Source: Cristatella mucedo (taxonomy: Eukaryota > Bryozoa > Phylactolaemata > Cristatellidae). From it: DNA of 64,000 bases. How positions within the stretch are numbered: the first letter of the stretch is position 1; each line of letters begins with the position of its first letter. The stretch spans positions 5,570,501 to 5,634,500 of the forward strand of contig WPIO01000023.1 of NCBI GenBank assembly GCA_009760855.2, read 5' to 3'. Shown here piece by piece: positions 1-10,730 of this stretch. Position numbers and translations under genes: made by a program. The notes beneath the pieces were generated by a model. That model was not told where the DNA came from. It worked only from the letters and a program-made list of their open reading frames with translations, and made no database searches.

Positions 1-160
1 CACCCTGGTTCATGCCGACGTCGCGCCTGCATCAGCGTCCGCTAGATCATTGCAACTGAGATAACCAGGTAGACCAAGAATGAGCGACCGCACGGTGGTT
101 TACTTGGACTAGGGGCGGAACGTGAGCAGTTTTAACGCGACGCACGTAGCTACAAGCTTA

Positions 161-239
161 CAGCAAAGTAAAGTGTCTAGAAAGAGATCGAGCTCTCTGA
201 GGGTACTATATCAAATGTATTCTTATTATTATTATCATT
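161..239 (+). mobile_element. LINE-A 3' tail, 79 bp, severely truncated
   Basis: The sequence has the shared LINE-A tail (tagaaagagatcgagctctc, then a run of att triplets). It is bracketed by aagctta (154-160) and aagttta (240-246), a likely 7-bp target site duplication. The matching place in copy B reads aagcttagcgacg with no insert, so this copy landed after the duplication. Confidence 0.8.
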
Positions 240-548
240 AAGTTTAGTGACGTTCCTTGGAGAAGAAAGCGGTACGTGAAAGCAAAGCTAACAGAAAACT
301 AAGTCTCGTTCGGAAGTGGTGAAGCAGTGAAAATTTGATGAAACGATCAACGCATAGTTTTAATGTTAGCAATTAAAACAAAAAAATTTAAATTTAAAAT
401 TAAAAAGATCATCCTACATTATATGAGCTTTAAAAAAGGTTTCCACAACGTCCGCGAGGCGATATGAGACGGGAGAATTTCCGTTCGTTGCCGTTCACGC
501 TAAGAACTGACGAAGTGTTGCTCTCATCCTTTGCAATTTGAATTGATA

Positions 549-895
549 GGCGATCTGATTGTTGACATGAAAATCACTTTTAAGACCCATAAGACGGGTA
601 AATAAACTAGATGTCTTACTTTGCTCATATTTTAAGGCACTTAGAATGATCATTGTGCAGAATGCGTAAGGTAATTGAACCAGCACTCTTTAACTTTTCC
701 GTGAATTCAAGGGATCGCTTGCAATCTGATTGTTTACATGACGAACAATTTCAAGACCCATAAGACGGGTAAATAAACTAAATGCCTTTAATTTGCACAT
801 ATTTTTAGACACTAGGATGATCATTGTGCTGAAGACATAAGATTATTGAATCAGCACTTTTTTAGTTTTCCGTAAAATCAAGGGATCGCTGGCTA
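549..895. repeat. Tandem duplication of about 173 bp, two units
   Basis: Units 549-720 and 721-895 both contain the words atctgattgtt, cataagacgggtaaataaac, ggatgatcattgtgc-like and aatcaagggatcgct-like in the same order. Copy B of the segmental duplication has a single unit (about 7650-7820), so the doubling is private to copy A. No coding potential is evident. Confidence 0.75.
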
Positions 896-899
896 TATG

Positions 900-2385
900 A
901 TTTATTCAATGAGTGCGGATAATTTCGTCCAACTATTACGTCAAAGCTTTCGGGAATATTTAAACTGGCCATTAATCGCAATCTTGTATGTGACTGTCAT
1001 ATCTTTCATGTGGAGATGAGAAATTTAATGAGCGTGTAAGGGTCCGCTTGCATCTAAAAGTTAGAAATAAAGCCTCTAAGGACGTAATGGTTTAGCCAAT
1101 TTAACAGCTTGAAAATAGTATTCAGTGGTGTCAGTCAATGGTCCCAGAGGCAGGAGACGCTGAGGAAGGCACAGAAGACATTGTCGGAGAATCTCATCGA
1201 ATGCCTACGTGTATGTTTAAAAATCCAGCAATTTAAGTAATTGTAAGCACCCAGAAATTTTACAAACTCCATTTTTAATTTTTTGCATTTTAAAAGAAAG
1301 AGCTGCCATGAACATTGTCAATCAAATTAGAGAACTCCAGAGCAAGATTTTTCTAACGCAATTATTGCTATTGTATAGTTGCAGAGCTAATAATGTAAAT
1401 AAGTAAGTTATGGATTACCTGAGGGAGACGATGAGCAGTATAACGGTATAGTAGCGCTGTGGCTATCGTGAGGAAGGACGTCAGTCATTCAACCAATGTC
1501 CCGTTGAAATTCACAATTGCTTTTTGACCCAGAATTCCGATATCCTTCATCAGTAAACAAGTTAACTTTGTCATAGTTCTTAGGCCTGTTTATCTTAGTC
1601 ATCTCTGTCATAGCAATGGCTAGGTGAGCGGTACAGAAATCCTCGTACAAAGTCTTCCACAAAGGACGCGGAGATACGTAATTAGTGGGACTAGTAATAA
1701 GAAGTCCTCATTTCAAAAGTCGATATAGAAACCACCTATACCAACCTAATATTTTACTTTCGACTACATCTTACGGTCACTTTGGCATTTGCGCCGACTG
1801 ATAGGAAAGCCCAGGAACTGATATAGTTGAGCTAGTTCGTGATCTTAGTCATTTGTATGTTGCACTGACTAGAACAAGAAACCATTAACTTCTTAATGTC
1901 GTCACTGGACTATTAGAGTATTAGGGTATCATTATAAAATAGTATTAGAGCAGCGAAATTAAACTGCGAAGATGGCGATGGCGAGCACTATTGTCGTGAT
2001 GTTTTTCTATCGTGACGGGAAGCAATGTTACTTGAACTAGTCTTCGGGCATGGTCAATCGTATGCACTTAACTGAAAGAAGAAACCACAAACTCCTTGAT
2101 GTCTTGACGAAGAATACATCGGAACAACTGATGCTGAGCGATCGACAACGGCTGTTACAAAAATGGTTTAAACTAAAACAGTATTTTTAATGATTGATAA
2201 ACTAAGTTGATAAAAAAAACTTATTTCCAGTAGCTTTTATTGCCAATCTTGTAAGAAGTGTGACTTCAATCCTGCACCACTCAGCATCCTGATCTAAAAA
2301 TCTCGATTCGTATATTATCTCCTCGGTATGCGTTTGTTGTCATGACATATCCCTCAAATATACCGTAACAAAGCGCTGTGGTGAA
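900..2385. other. AT-rich diverged duplicate sequence, no gene seen
   Basis: This is AT-rich DNA aligned with about 7825-9410 in copy B. If the minus-strand gene model is right it is part of the intron downstream of the large exon. No long open frame or recognisable element lies in it. Confidence 0.5.
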
Positions 2386-2395
2386 TTGAACAAGC

Positions 2396-2605
2396 GATTA
2401 AGAAAACATAGCGATGCGGTAGCCTTCGTAAGAAGTAGGATTGACACGATCCTGTCTTTTAATGATGATTCGCATTTATTTTGGCAGCAGGTTGCGAAGC
2501 CGTTTTCTCCGGAAACATTATTTCATTGTCCGTTAGATAAGACATCGAAAGCCAAACCAAGTATTCCGTTTGTCGTTTTTCACTCAGATAGTTTGGCTAA
2601 TATTT
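2396..2605 (+). other. Short open frame conserved in both duplicates
   Basis: An open plus-strand frame ending at a TAG is shared with 9437-9635. It has no ATG in copy A, so if coding it would need an upstream exon. Most of it lies in the identical tract and says nothing about selection. Just before that tract, however, the codons for D-A-V-A-F differ between copies at third positions only. The protein resembles nothing I recognise and the frame may be chance. Confidence 0.2.
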
Positions 2606-3535
2606 AGGAAACGGTCTACGAGACGACCTCTCGCTGAGCTTCCGTCCGGTGCGCTCAGCGCCTCTAACGCGGCGTCAGTGTCATTAGTGGCCTGCGCCTC
2701 GCCGCAGTCGAGAGCGATCTAGAGCCAGTGCGGGCCGTGCTGCACCGCTCCTCCTAAGCTTCCGACGGCTCGTCCGTCGCCGCCATCGTGGCTCGTGTAG
2801 CTACCACGTCTACGGCTACGTACCTGGCTCGGCTTGCATGCTCACGTCGCTTTTCAAGGCCGAGCCAAGCTGACCGAGATCTTCCAGGTACGAATCTTGC
2901 ACCGCGCTCGAATCGGGAATGTACGGACAGATTGGACGGGACGACGTAGCAGCAGCCCACCACAACAATGTCGAAGCTTCTGGCAAAGGTGGCGAGGTGG
3001 CCACGCTGTCGTCAAGCGTTTCCGCCACAGCCACGTCGTTCGTCGCCGCCTCCGCCGGTGCCGCTGCCTGGTTGGCAACGAGTGCAGGAGACGTCGGCGG
3101 CGGCGGCGGCGGTGACGGCTGCCGTGGCAGCGACGGTGGGGGCGGCGGCGGCGGTGACGGCGGCCGTGGCGGCGACTGTGGGGGCCGCGGCGGGGCGACG
3201 GCAGACTGCTGTTGCTGCTGCACGGCCTGCGTCTGACGCTGCAGATCTGACGCTGATCGAGCAGCGACGGCGCCGCCGCCGCAGAAGCATTGCGTGCAGC
3301 CCCAGTGTCGCGCCTCGCACGGACGTTCGTGTCGACCTGCCGTCGCCGCTCCAGCGGCAGCAGCAGCAAGCTCAGCGAAATGCGGCAGCGCGTGCCTGCG
3401 GCCGTGGATCGGATGCAGCGTCGCTGCTGCACTGGGGTGTATCACGTGGTGGCACGCGTGCCACGTCGCTGGGTGACTGTACTGAACTGGCTGCTTCAAG
3501 CTCGCCTTCGCTCGTCGCCGCATCATTTGAACCGA
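2436..3535. repeat. Identical tract shared with 9466-10571
   Basis: From taggattgacacgatcctg at 2436 to accga at 3535 the two duplicates match base for base, apart from a GGC/GAC-rich stretch (about 3095-3155) that is a pure GGC run and 6 bp longer in copy B. Both ends are abrupt. Just left of 2436 and right of 3535 the copies differ every few bases. The tract covers most of the large minus-strand exon and 388 bp beyond its donor site. Confidence 0.9.
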
Positions 3536-3700
3536 CGGCTGCGCGGGACGCTGCTGGTAGCGGCCCAAGCTGTAGCAGGACGCACAATTGCAGGGCACAT
3601 GAGTTGGGCGGGGGCCGTATGGTTGAAACCCTCCGGTCGCCATAAAGTGCCGTCTATCGATGGATCCGTGCAAAAGCATTGCAATCGTTGCTCGAACGGT
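2824..3700 (-). CDS. Large exon of an unrecognised P/Q/A-rich protein, copy A
   Basis: A long minus-strand frame runs from a TAG acceptor-like site at 3701 to a strong donor (CAG then GTACGT, GT at 2823-2822). It covers 292 codons plus one base. The first ATG is at 3679 and another at 3643 (M-A-T-G-G-F-Q-P-Y-G). The product has a Cys-containing N-terminal part (P-C-N-C-A-S-C), an alanine run, a run of five glutamines, a long proline-rich stretch and an acidic/serine end (D-S-Y-L-E-D-L-G). Without splicing the frame stops three codons past the donor. Against copy B, indels in the diverged 5' part are multiples of three and several changes are conservative. I do not recognise the family. Low-complexity composition also makes long open frames likely by chance, so coding status is probable rather than certain. 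The following exon would lie left of the window. Confidence 0.5.
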
Positions 3701-4436
3701 CTAGTTGAATGAACTTACACGACACTTAATCTCAGCAATGCACCTGCAAAAAAAGTTTTAGAACGACATTTAGTTAGCTCTAATAGCCTTCAATAGTTGC
3801 GCATTCTGAAGTCCAACAGGCTATAAGAGCTGACGAGCCGTTTTCGGATGAGGAGCGAAAATTTTAATTTAAATCTTTTCCAACGTCAGTCAGCATTCTC
3901 TTACAGCTATTACTGCGTCTTGTAGCCGCTTATAAGCACGTCCACATACTAATTGTTCTACTTACAGTATGTGATATTTTGTCACAATGCCAGGATTTGG
4001 TTAAGCACAAAGAACGCTCGTTACTCTCAATGAGATGCTGGCTGCTGCTAGCAAACGCCGGAAGCCAACGAACGCTTGCAGACGCTACCGGATGTAAGCA
4101 AACGGATAACTTGAAAAGCCAAATATCAAAACAGTTTAACAGAACACAAAGGCCAATATAAAATTAACATAATATTTAGTGCACAATTAACTGTTTCAAT
4201 TTTGTAACATACATGCTACTAGAAAAGTATAACCGGTATCTGTACAACATAGGTCCTTTTGTTGTTAACAGTGAGCCCATTTTTGTCGGGGGATTCGTTT
4301 GAAAGCTGACTTGCATGTTGTGTCCTAAAAATGGAATAGGTGAACGGATTTTTTGAACGAATTTTTACGGAGATGCTATAAGAATTGCTGCTAGTGCAGC
4401 ACTTAAAAAATGTAGCTTGTGCGGCATTTATAAAAG

Positions 4437-5019
4437 CGTCGCTGTTGCCACATCACACCACTTCTCGCCGAGCTGCACTGGCTACCAGTCAAGCAACGGA
4501 TCGACTTCAAGGCTTTGTCGCTCACTTTTAGGTCACTTCATTCTTTGGCTCAAGCCTATCTCTCAGATCTACTCCCCCACCAGTCTAAACATCGTACCAC
4601 CCACTTTTTGGAATCCAACAACTAACCAATACCTCGTACAAACCTCAAATCTTTTGGAGACCGTGCATTTAGTTCGTATGCTCCCAACACCTGGAACTCA
4701 CTCCCGACTTGTGTCGCAACATCCCCTGACTTGACCGCATTTAAAAAGACCTTAAAAAAACACCTATTTAGGACAGCATTTAGTGGGTCCCTGTGATTCG
4801 TCCTTCACGTGCTTACGCGTGCTGACACTGTGCAAGCTGCCACTAACCACGTTTGCATGCTGACCCTGTGCATGTCTCCCCTAACCATGTTATTCATGTT
4901 GTTTATCAAGCATGACATTACTCACCATTCCATTGCATTTCCCTTTGCAGCAAATGTAAAGCGCCTAGAAAGAGATTGAGTTCTCCGAGGGTGCTTTATC
5001 AAGTGCGTTATTATTATTA
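4437..5019 (+). mobile_element. LINE-A 3' fragment, about 580 bp
   Basis: This encodes, with frameshifts, the C-terminal reverse-transcriptase tail shared by the family (H-W-L-P-V-K-Q-R-I-D-F-K and L-K-S-F-G-D-like words), then the 3' UTR, the stem-loop tail and attattatt. Flanking ataaaag at 4430-4436 and 5020-5026 looks like a 7-bp target duplication. It is 5'-truncated and not functional. Confidence 0.85.
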
Positions 5020-5039
5020 ATAAAAGTTAGCGTGCGAGC

Positions 5040-5125
5040 GCGTAGGCATGGGCTCGAGCCCTGTGGCATCTGCAAAGCGCTTGTATAGAGATTCAGGTCT
5101 CTCAGGGCGCTATAAAAATGAAATA
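5040..5125 (+). mobile_element. SINE-1 3' half
   Basis: It starts within the tRNA-like part with a B-box-like gggctcgagccc and continues into the LINE-type tail (aaagcgcttgtatagagatt, then ctcagggcgctataaaaatg). The A-box half is missing. Confidence 0.6.
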
Positions 5126-5410
5126 TATTTCATATTGTGAGGGAACTTGTCGACAAGACGAGGCTAAAAAGCGAACGATAGCGCGAAAATTACAGACCCT
5201 CGCGCAAGTAGCACGTCTTCTGTTTGCGAACTGACTGTCATCACTTGTCACGGACTTGACTGTGTCAGACCAGAACTCAGAATCAATCCAGACAGACCGT
5301 TGTTGAAAATTTCTTCGACAGCCCCTGGTTATTTAATTCATCGTACGCTGAGTCAACGTGGCGCTAAAGGAGTTTGCAACGCCTTCGCTGAGAATGTAAT
5401 TATAATTCAT
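5126..5410. other. No gene or element seen
   Basis: Mixed-composition sequence between two SINE-1 copies. No long frame, repeat or RNA gene is evident. Confidence 0.4.
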
Positions 5411-5550
5411 GTGTAGAGTGCCCTAGAAAAACCTTAATCTTAATCTCTATTCAGGCTCTTCACGTATGCCTCGGGGCTCGAGCCCACGACCTTAGGCTTG
5501 GTCGGGGCAAGCATTTTAACCGCTGGACCAAACCAGCTCGGCGTCCGTAA
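5411..5550 (-). mobile_element. SINE-1, near full length
   Basis: Read on the minus strand it has a tRNA-like head (gagctggtttggtccagcgg, an A-box-like word), the B-box-like gggctcgagcccc, and a tail ending in the degenerate LINE-type words gagattaagattaaggtttt. It is one of the better-preserved heads in the window. Confidence 0.75.
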
Positions 5551-6720
5551 CTCGGAGAAGTAAGATAGACTTTAGCAAAGCGCAGTAACTCACATTCATA
5601 CACTAATATTCTGAGCAATCCATTGGATTAATGCCATCACCTGGAGTGGTTTAGCTGTATTTTTTGCTTTATTTACAAAAATTGGGTAACGAGATTAAGA
5701 AAGGACCCGAAACAGAGACCTAAGACTGAGCGACGCAAGCGTGGGGAATTCGCTCTGCACACGTCTGACACGCCGAGCAAGCCGACACCGGCAGCTCATA
5801 ATCAAGCCCGACAAGACCTGCGTCACGAACTTTATCGGCAGAAAAGTAAGTAAGCGAGCCGATCGGGTGGGGCAATGCTCGGCGGAGAGCTAGTCGGCAG
5901 GTTCTACCGATTGCACGCTGAGGATGCATTCAAACGTGAGCACATTTTACAGCGCTACGCCTTAAAATTTGTTGCGATATTATACCCTGATAGTGTGCAA
6001 GATAGTGCAGGGGGTACGAATTCAGGACGCCATTTAGGAATTCTCAGTGGATGTTTCAGGCGTTGTCCGCGGAGTTCACCAGACGCGCGGAGTTGTTGAG
6101 AATGCTTTTGGAAGGTGCTCGCAGTTCACGGTGAAGTCACAGTTCACAGTTCACGGTGCACTCATCGCGTGCTTTCGATTCTCGCCGCTTGAAATCGTTC
6201 ACTGCTCGCATCAAGTGGGCTAATAGCCACTAAGGATTTTGGGCTGACGGCGTGCGAGCTCTGATGCACGACGTTACCGAGGATGTATGCAATGTATGCT
6301 TTCAGGATGTAACGCTAGCAGCGATGAGCGTGCATTCTCCGCAGGCCTTTGGGGCAAAGAGGGGAGTTTAATGTAACAGTGAGCGAACCGCGATGCCTGC
6401 GCTTAACGCTACGAAGCGCATTGGCCTCACCAGGCAATAGAGGTAATGTATCGCAAAATAAAAATAAAATATCTAAGCGGTGCTGCCGCCGCGTCGCTGA
6501 GCCTCGCTAAGCGTAGCCGCGGCAGCGGCGCCGATCGCGCACGCAATGGTCCATCGCGCATTCTGCTGCAGCGGCGGCTTCTGCGGCGGACACTCGTCGG
6601 CGATCTATCAGCCGCGACTGCTGTAGCGGAAGTACGACGACGACGTCTCGCCGCACCTGCAGAGGCCGGGCGCCGGCGGGCCGCGAATCGCAAAGCTGCC
6701 GCGAGCGCTGGCGGCCTCCA
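5551..6720. other. Intergenic; GC-rich toward the right, no gene recognised
   Basis: Near 6120-6160 the words gttcacggtg and agttcaca recur several times in a short direct repeat. A minus-strand AATAAA at about 5667 could serve the minus-strand gene at 6721-6986. From 6480 the sequence becomes CpG-rich, as in that gene's 3' flank. Confidence 0.4.
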
Positions 6721-6986
6721 TCAGAAGGCGCGGCCAACGCGGCCGACGTTGTGCCGCCAGTCGGCATCGCAGAGCGACGGCCGCAGTTTCTCCAGGAAGT
6801 CCTCGTCGTCGTCGTCGTCGTTGTCGGCGACGCTGGCGTCCGTTTCGCGTGACTGGCGGACGGAATCGAGCAGCGAGTCGGAGCCGGCGAGACTGTCGTC
6901 GATCTCCAACCACGAGATCGGCGACATCGTTCGCTCGTCGTCGACGATGATTCGAAACTGATCCTCTACAATGACGCGCGACGCCG
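6721..6986 (-). CDS. Candidate terminal exon, acidic C-terminus, copy B gene
   Basis: A minus-strand frame of 87 codons plus two leading bases follows an acceptor-like tttttcgtag (AG at 6988-6987) and ends at a stop at 6721-6723. An in-frame TGA just upstream of the acceptor means it is not an initial exon as it stands. Visible features are V-I-V-E-D-Q-F-R-I-I-V-D-D, a serine/aspartate-rich centre, a run of six D's broken only by one E nearby, and F-L-E-K-L-R-P. It begins in the phase left open by the donor at 9853-9852 (one base carried over), so joining the two gives a continuous frame with a 2.87 kb intron. The phase match alone has a one-in-three chance of occurring randomly, and intermediate exons are possible. 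The family is not recognised. Confidence 0.45.
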
Positions 6987-7299
6987 CTACGAAAAATCAC
7001 GGACGGTAGCCGCTGAGTGCCAACGAGGCGCCCGGTCTGAATGGCGGCGGACAACCGAGCGCCACCGCCGAGAGCCCCACTTCCCCTCCTCCCCCTCCAA
7101 AAAAGTGAGCCCCACCCCTCCTGAAGCCTAGAGCTCCACCCCCGAATACGGATTGGCAACGATAGCAGGACCGCGCGCCATGGTCAATTTCAGCCGTATC
7201 CGCTTTCGACTGGTGACAGTGCTGATGATGGCTGCCACCTGGTTGGTGCCGACGTCGCGCCTGCATCAGCGTCTCCGAGATCATTGCAACTGAGATGAC

Positions 7300-9420
7300 T
7301 AGGCGGAGCAAGAACGAGCGATCGCACGGTGGTTTACTTGGACTGGGTGCGGAACGCGGGCAGTTTTAACGCGACGCAAGCTTAGCGACGTCCCCTGGAG
7401 TAGAAAGCGATGCGGGCATGCACAACCAACGGAAACTTGAGTCTCATTCGGAAGTGGTGAAGTGGTAAAAATGAGATGAAACAATCAACGAGTAGTAAAA
7501 ATGTGAGAAACTAAAAAGACCATCCTACATAATATGAGCGTTTATAAAGGCTTCCATAACGTTCGCGAGGCGAGAGAAGTTCCATTCGTTGCCGTTCACG
7601 CTATGAATTGAGTAAGTGTTTAGGTCGCCACTTGCAATGCCACGTGAGAGGCGATCTGATTGTTGACACGAACGTCGCTTGCAAGACCAGTAAGACGGGT
7701 AAATAAACTGAAGTTGGCAACTTGCACCGAAAAATTTTTAGACACTTGGGATGATCATTGTGCTGAATGCATAGGATTATTTAATCAGCACTGTTAAACT
7801 TCTCCGTTAATTAATGGGATCATTTGTTACATTGTGTATGCAAAGAGTCGCGACAACTTCATGTAAAACCTTTACGAACGAAGCTTTTGGGGAGGTTCAA
7901 ACTGACGGTTAGCTGAAATTTCGTACTTAAGTTTCACATCTTTCATGAGAAGGTGCGAACATAATGAACCTGTAATGATGCGCTTGCATCTGAAAGTGAG
8001 AAATAAAACTTCAACGAGCGAAAGAGCTAAGTCAATTTAACAACTTAAAAATGGCATTCAAGGTCAGTCAAGCAGGCGACGCTGAGGTTTGGCACAGTAG
8101 GCAATGTCGGCGGGTCTCATAGAATGCTTATGTGCATGATTACAAACTCCGCAATGTTGTTTCGTGCATTTAAAAAAGTGCTACTATTAACATAGTCGAT
8201 CAAATTCATGAAACCTCGAGCAGGATTTGTCTAACGCAATGATTGCTATTATAGAGTTGTATAGCTAATTATTAAATAATGAAGTTCAGGATTAATTAAG
8301 GGAGGCGGTGAACAGTATAACGGTATCATAGCACTGTAGCTATCGTGATGGAGGGCGTCAGTAATTCAACCAACGTCCCGTTTAAATTTGCAATTGCTTT
8401 GTGACCCACAATTTAAAAATCCTTCATCAAAATAAAAGTTACTTTTTCCATGGTGCTTAGCCCTGTATAAGATCTCTATCCTAGCACTGGCTCAATAGCG
8501 GAATTACAATTCTCGTACAAAGTCTAAGAAGTCATTAAGTTTCCGGGACGCGGAGACACGTAGTTAGTAGGGAAAAGTATCGGATGTGAATAAGTCTCAT
8601 TTCAAGACTGGATTTAAAACCTATAATATCAGCCTAATAGTTTACCTTTGACGCCTCTTACGGTCATTTTGGCCTTTGACTATTGATAAAGTCTAGGGAC
8701 AAATTTAATTGAGCTTACTGAGTTTACTGGAGACACATTTGGTTGAGCGTACTTGAACTTAGCTGTATGTTGCATTGAGGAAGAAAGCATTAACTTCTCA
8801 AGCCATCAATGTAATAGAGTATTAGAGCGGCGCAATTAAATCACTAAGTTCGGCAATAATTGAAAGCGGAAACCATAAGCGTCTTGACGGAAGAAACCAT
8901 TAACTTCTTACGGTAGTCGCTGGAGTATTTGAGTATTAGAGTATCAATATAAAAGAGTATCAGAGCAGCGGAATTAAACTGCGAAGAGGGCGATGGCAAG
9001 CAGTATCGTCGCGATGTTTTTCTACCGTGACGGGAAGCAATAATAATTGAGCTAGTCTTCGGGTAGCTGTATGCATTTGACTGAAAGAAGAAGTATCGAA
9101 CTTCTTAATGTATTGACGTAGAATACGATTAGAATAAGGACTACTGCTGCTGAATGATCAGCAGCGTTACTGTTACCAAACAATGGTTTAACCTAAAACA
9201 AAATTTGTAATGATTAACATAATCAGTAAATAAAAAAGCTTTATTTCCACAGCTCTTATTAAAAATGTTGTAAGGAACATGACTTCAACCCTGCACCCTT
9301 CAAAAATCCAATTCTGTCATATTGACTCATGTATAATCAATATCCTTGGCATACGTTTGTTGTCATGATATAAGCCTTAACTGTAGTGACAGCGAGCAAG
9401 CATGTAGTGAATTGGAAAAG
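7300..9420. other. AT-rich, putative intron of copy B gene
   Basis: Diverged match to 70-2390. No long frame or element is seen. Under the gene model it separates the large exon (9854-10730) from the terminal exon (6721-6986). Confidence 0.4.
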
Positions 9421-9465
9421 CTAGTTGAAAAAGAAGGTTAGCGATGCGGTTGCATTTATCAGTGG

Positions 9466-10124
9466 TAGGATTGACACGATCCTGTCTTTTAATGATGATT
9501 CGCATTTATTTTGGCAGCAGGTTGCGAAGCCGTTTTCTCCGGAAACATTATTTCATTGTCCGTTAGATAAGACATCGAAAGCCAAACCAAGTATTCCGTT
9601 TGTCGTTTTTCACTCAGATAGTTTGGCTAATATTTAGGAAACGGTCTACGAGACGACCTCTCGCTGAGCTTCCGTCCGGTGCGCTCAGCGCCTCTAACGC
9701 GGCGTCAGTGTCATTAGTGGCCTGCGCCTCGCCGCAGTCGAGAGCGATCTAGAGCCAGTGCGGGCCGTGCTGCACCGCTCCTCCTAAGCTTCCGACGGCT
9801 CGTCCGTCGCCGCCATCGTGGCTCGTGTAGCTACCACGTCTACGGCTACGTACCTGGCTCGGCTTGCATGCTCACGTCGCTTTTCAAGGCCGAGCCAAGC
9901 TGACCGAGATCTTCCAGGTACGAATCTTGCACCGCGCTCGAATCGGGAATGTACGGACAGATTGGACGGGACGACGTAGCAGCAGCCCACCACAACAATG
10001 TCGAAGCTTCTGGCAAAGGTGGCGAGGTGGCCACGCTGTCGTCAAGCGTTTCCGCCACAGCCACGTCGTTCGTCGCCGCCTCCGCCGGTGCCGCTGCCTG
10101 GTTGGCAACGAGTGCAGGAGACGT

Positions 10125-10192
<68 letters not shown>

Positions 10193-10571
10193 ACGGCGGC
10201 CGTGGCGGCGACTGTGGGGGCCGCGGCGGGGCGACGGCAGACTGCTGTTGCTGCTGCACGGCCTGCGTCTGACGCTGCAGATCTGACGCTGATCGAGCAG
10301 CGACGGCGCCGCCGCCGCAGAAGCATTGCGTGCAGCCCCAGTGTCGCGCCTCGCACGGACGTTCGTGTCGACCTGCCGTCGCCGCTCCAGCGGCAGCAGC
10401 AGCAAGCTCAGCGAAATGCGGCAGCGCGTGCCTGCGGCCGTGGATCGGATGCAGCGTCGCTGCTGCACTGGGGTGTATCACGTGGTGGCACGCGTGCCAC
10501 GTCGCTGGGTGACTGTACTGAACTGGCTGCTTCAAGCTCGCCTTCGCTCGTCGCCGCATCATTTGAACCGA
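9466..10571. repeat. Identical tract shared with 2436-3535
   Basis: Partner of the copy A tract, with the same abrupt ends. The only difference is the internal GGC run. Confidence 0.9.
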
Positions 10572-10730
10572 TGGCTGCACGGGACGCTGTTTGTAGCGGC
10601 CCAAGCTGTAGCAGGACGCACAATGGCAGGGCACACGCGTTGGGCCGTATGGTTGAAACCCTCCGGTCGCCATAAAGTGCCGTCCATCGATGGATCCGTG
10701 CAAAAGCATTGCAATCGTTGCTCGAACGGT
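9854..10730 (-). CDS. Large exon of an unrecognised P/Q/A-rich protein, copy B
   Basis: This is the paralogue of 2824-3700, of identical length (877 bp). The donor CAG/GTACGT (GT at 9853-9852) and the acceptor-like TAG before 10730 are both kept. ATGs lie at 10709 and, for the M-A-T-G-G start, at 10673. Compared with copy A it loses two codons near the start and gains two in the proline run, which here is a single long polyproline stretch. Differences near the start (R to G, Q to K, A to V, N to H) are spread over first and second as well as third positions. Splicing to 6721-6986 would give a protein of about 373 residues from the ATG at 10709. Function unknown. Confidence 0.5.
10123..10190. 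repeat. Pure (GGC)n run, about 22 units
   Basis: An uninterrupted GGC run. On the minus strand it lies in the exon frame and encodes proline. The matching copy A stretch is interrupted by gac, ccg and gtg-containing units, so this copy was homogenised or expanded. Confidence 0.95.

Larger units (their letters stand above)
1..4300. repeat. Segmental duplication, copy A
   Basis: This stretch aligns collinearly with about 7235-11300. The opening words match, for example gccgacgtcgcgcctgcatc near 14 and near 7248, and the match continues through intron-like AT-rich DNA, a GC-rich exon block and the flank beyond it. Outside the core, similarity is roughly 70-85% by eye with many small indels, so the duplication is not recent. 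Copy A differs by a LINE-A tail at 161-239, a private internal tandem duplication at 549-895 and a LINE-A insertion near its right end. Its left boundary lies outside the window. The right boundary is approximate because similarity fades gradually. Confidence 0.85.

Noticed and set aside
2919-3645. Plus-strand open frames antisense to the large duplicated exon
   Set aside because: They stay open because of GGC/GCG runs. They lack convincing splice sites, and the minus frame has a better donor and acceptor.
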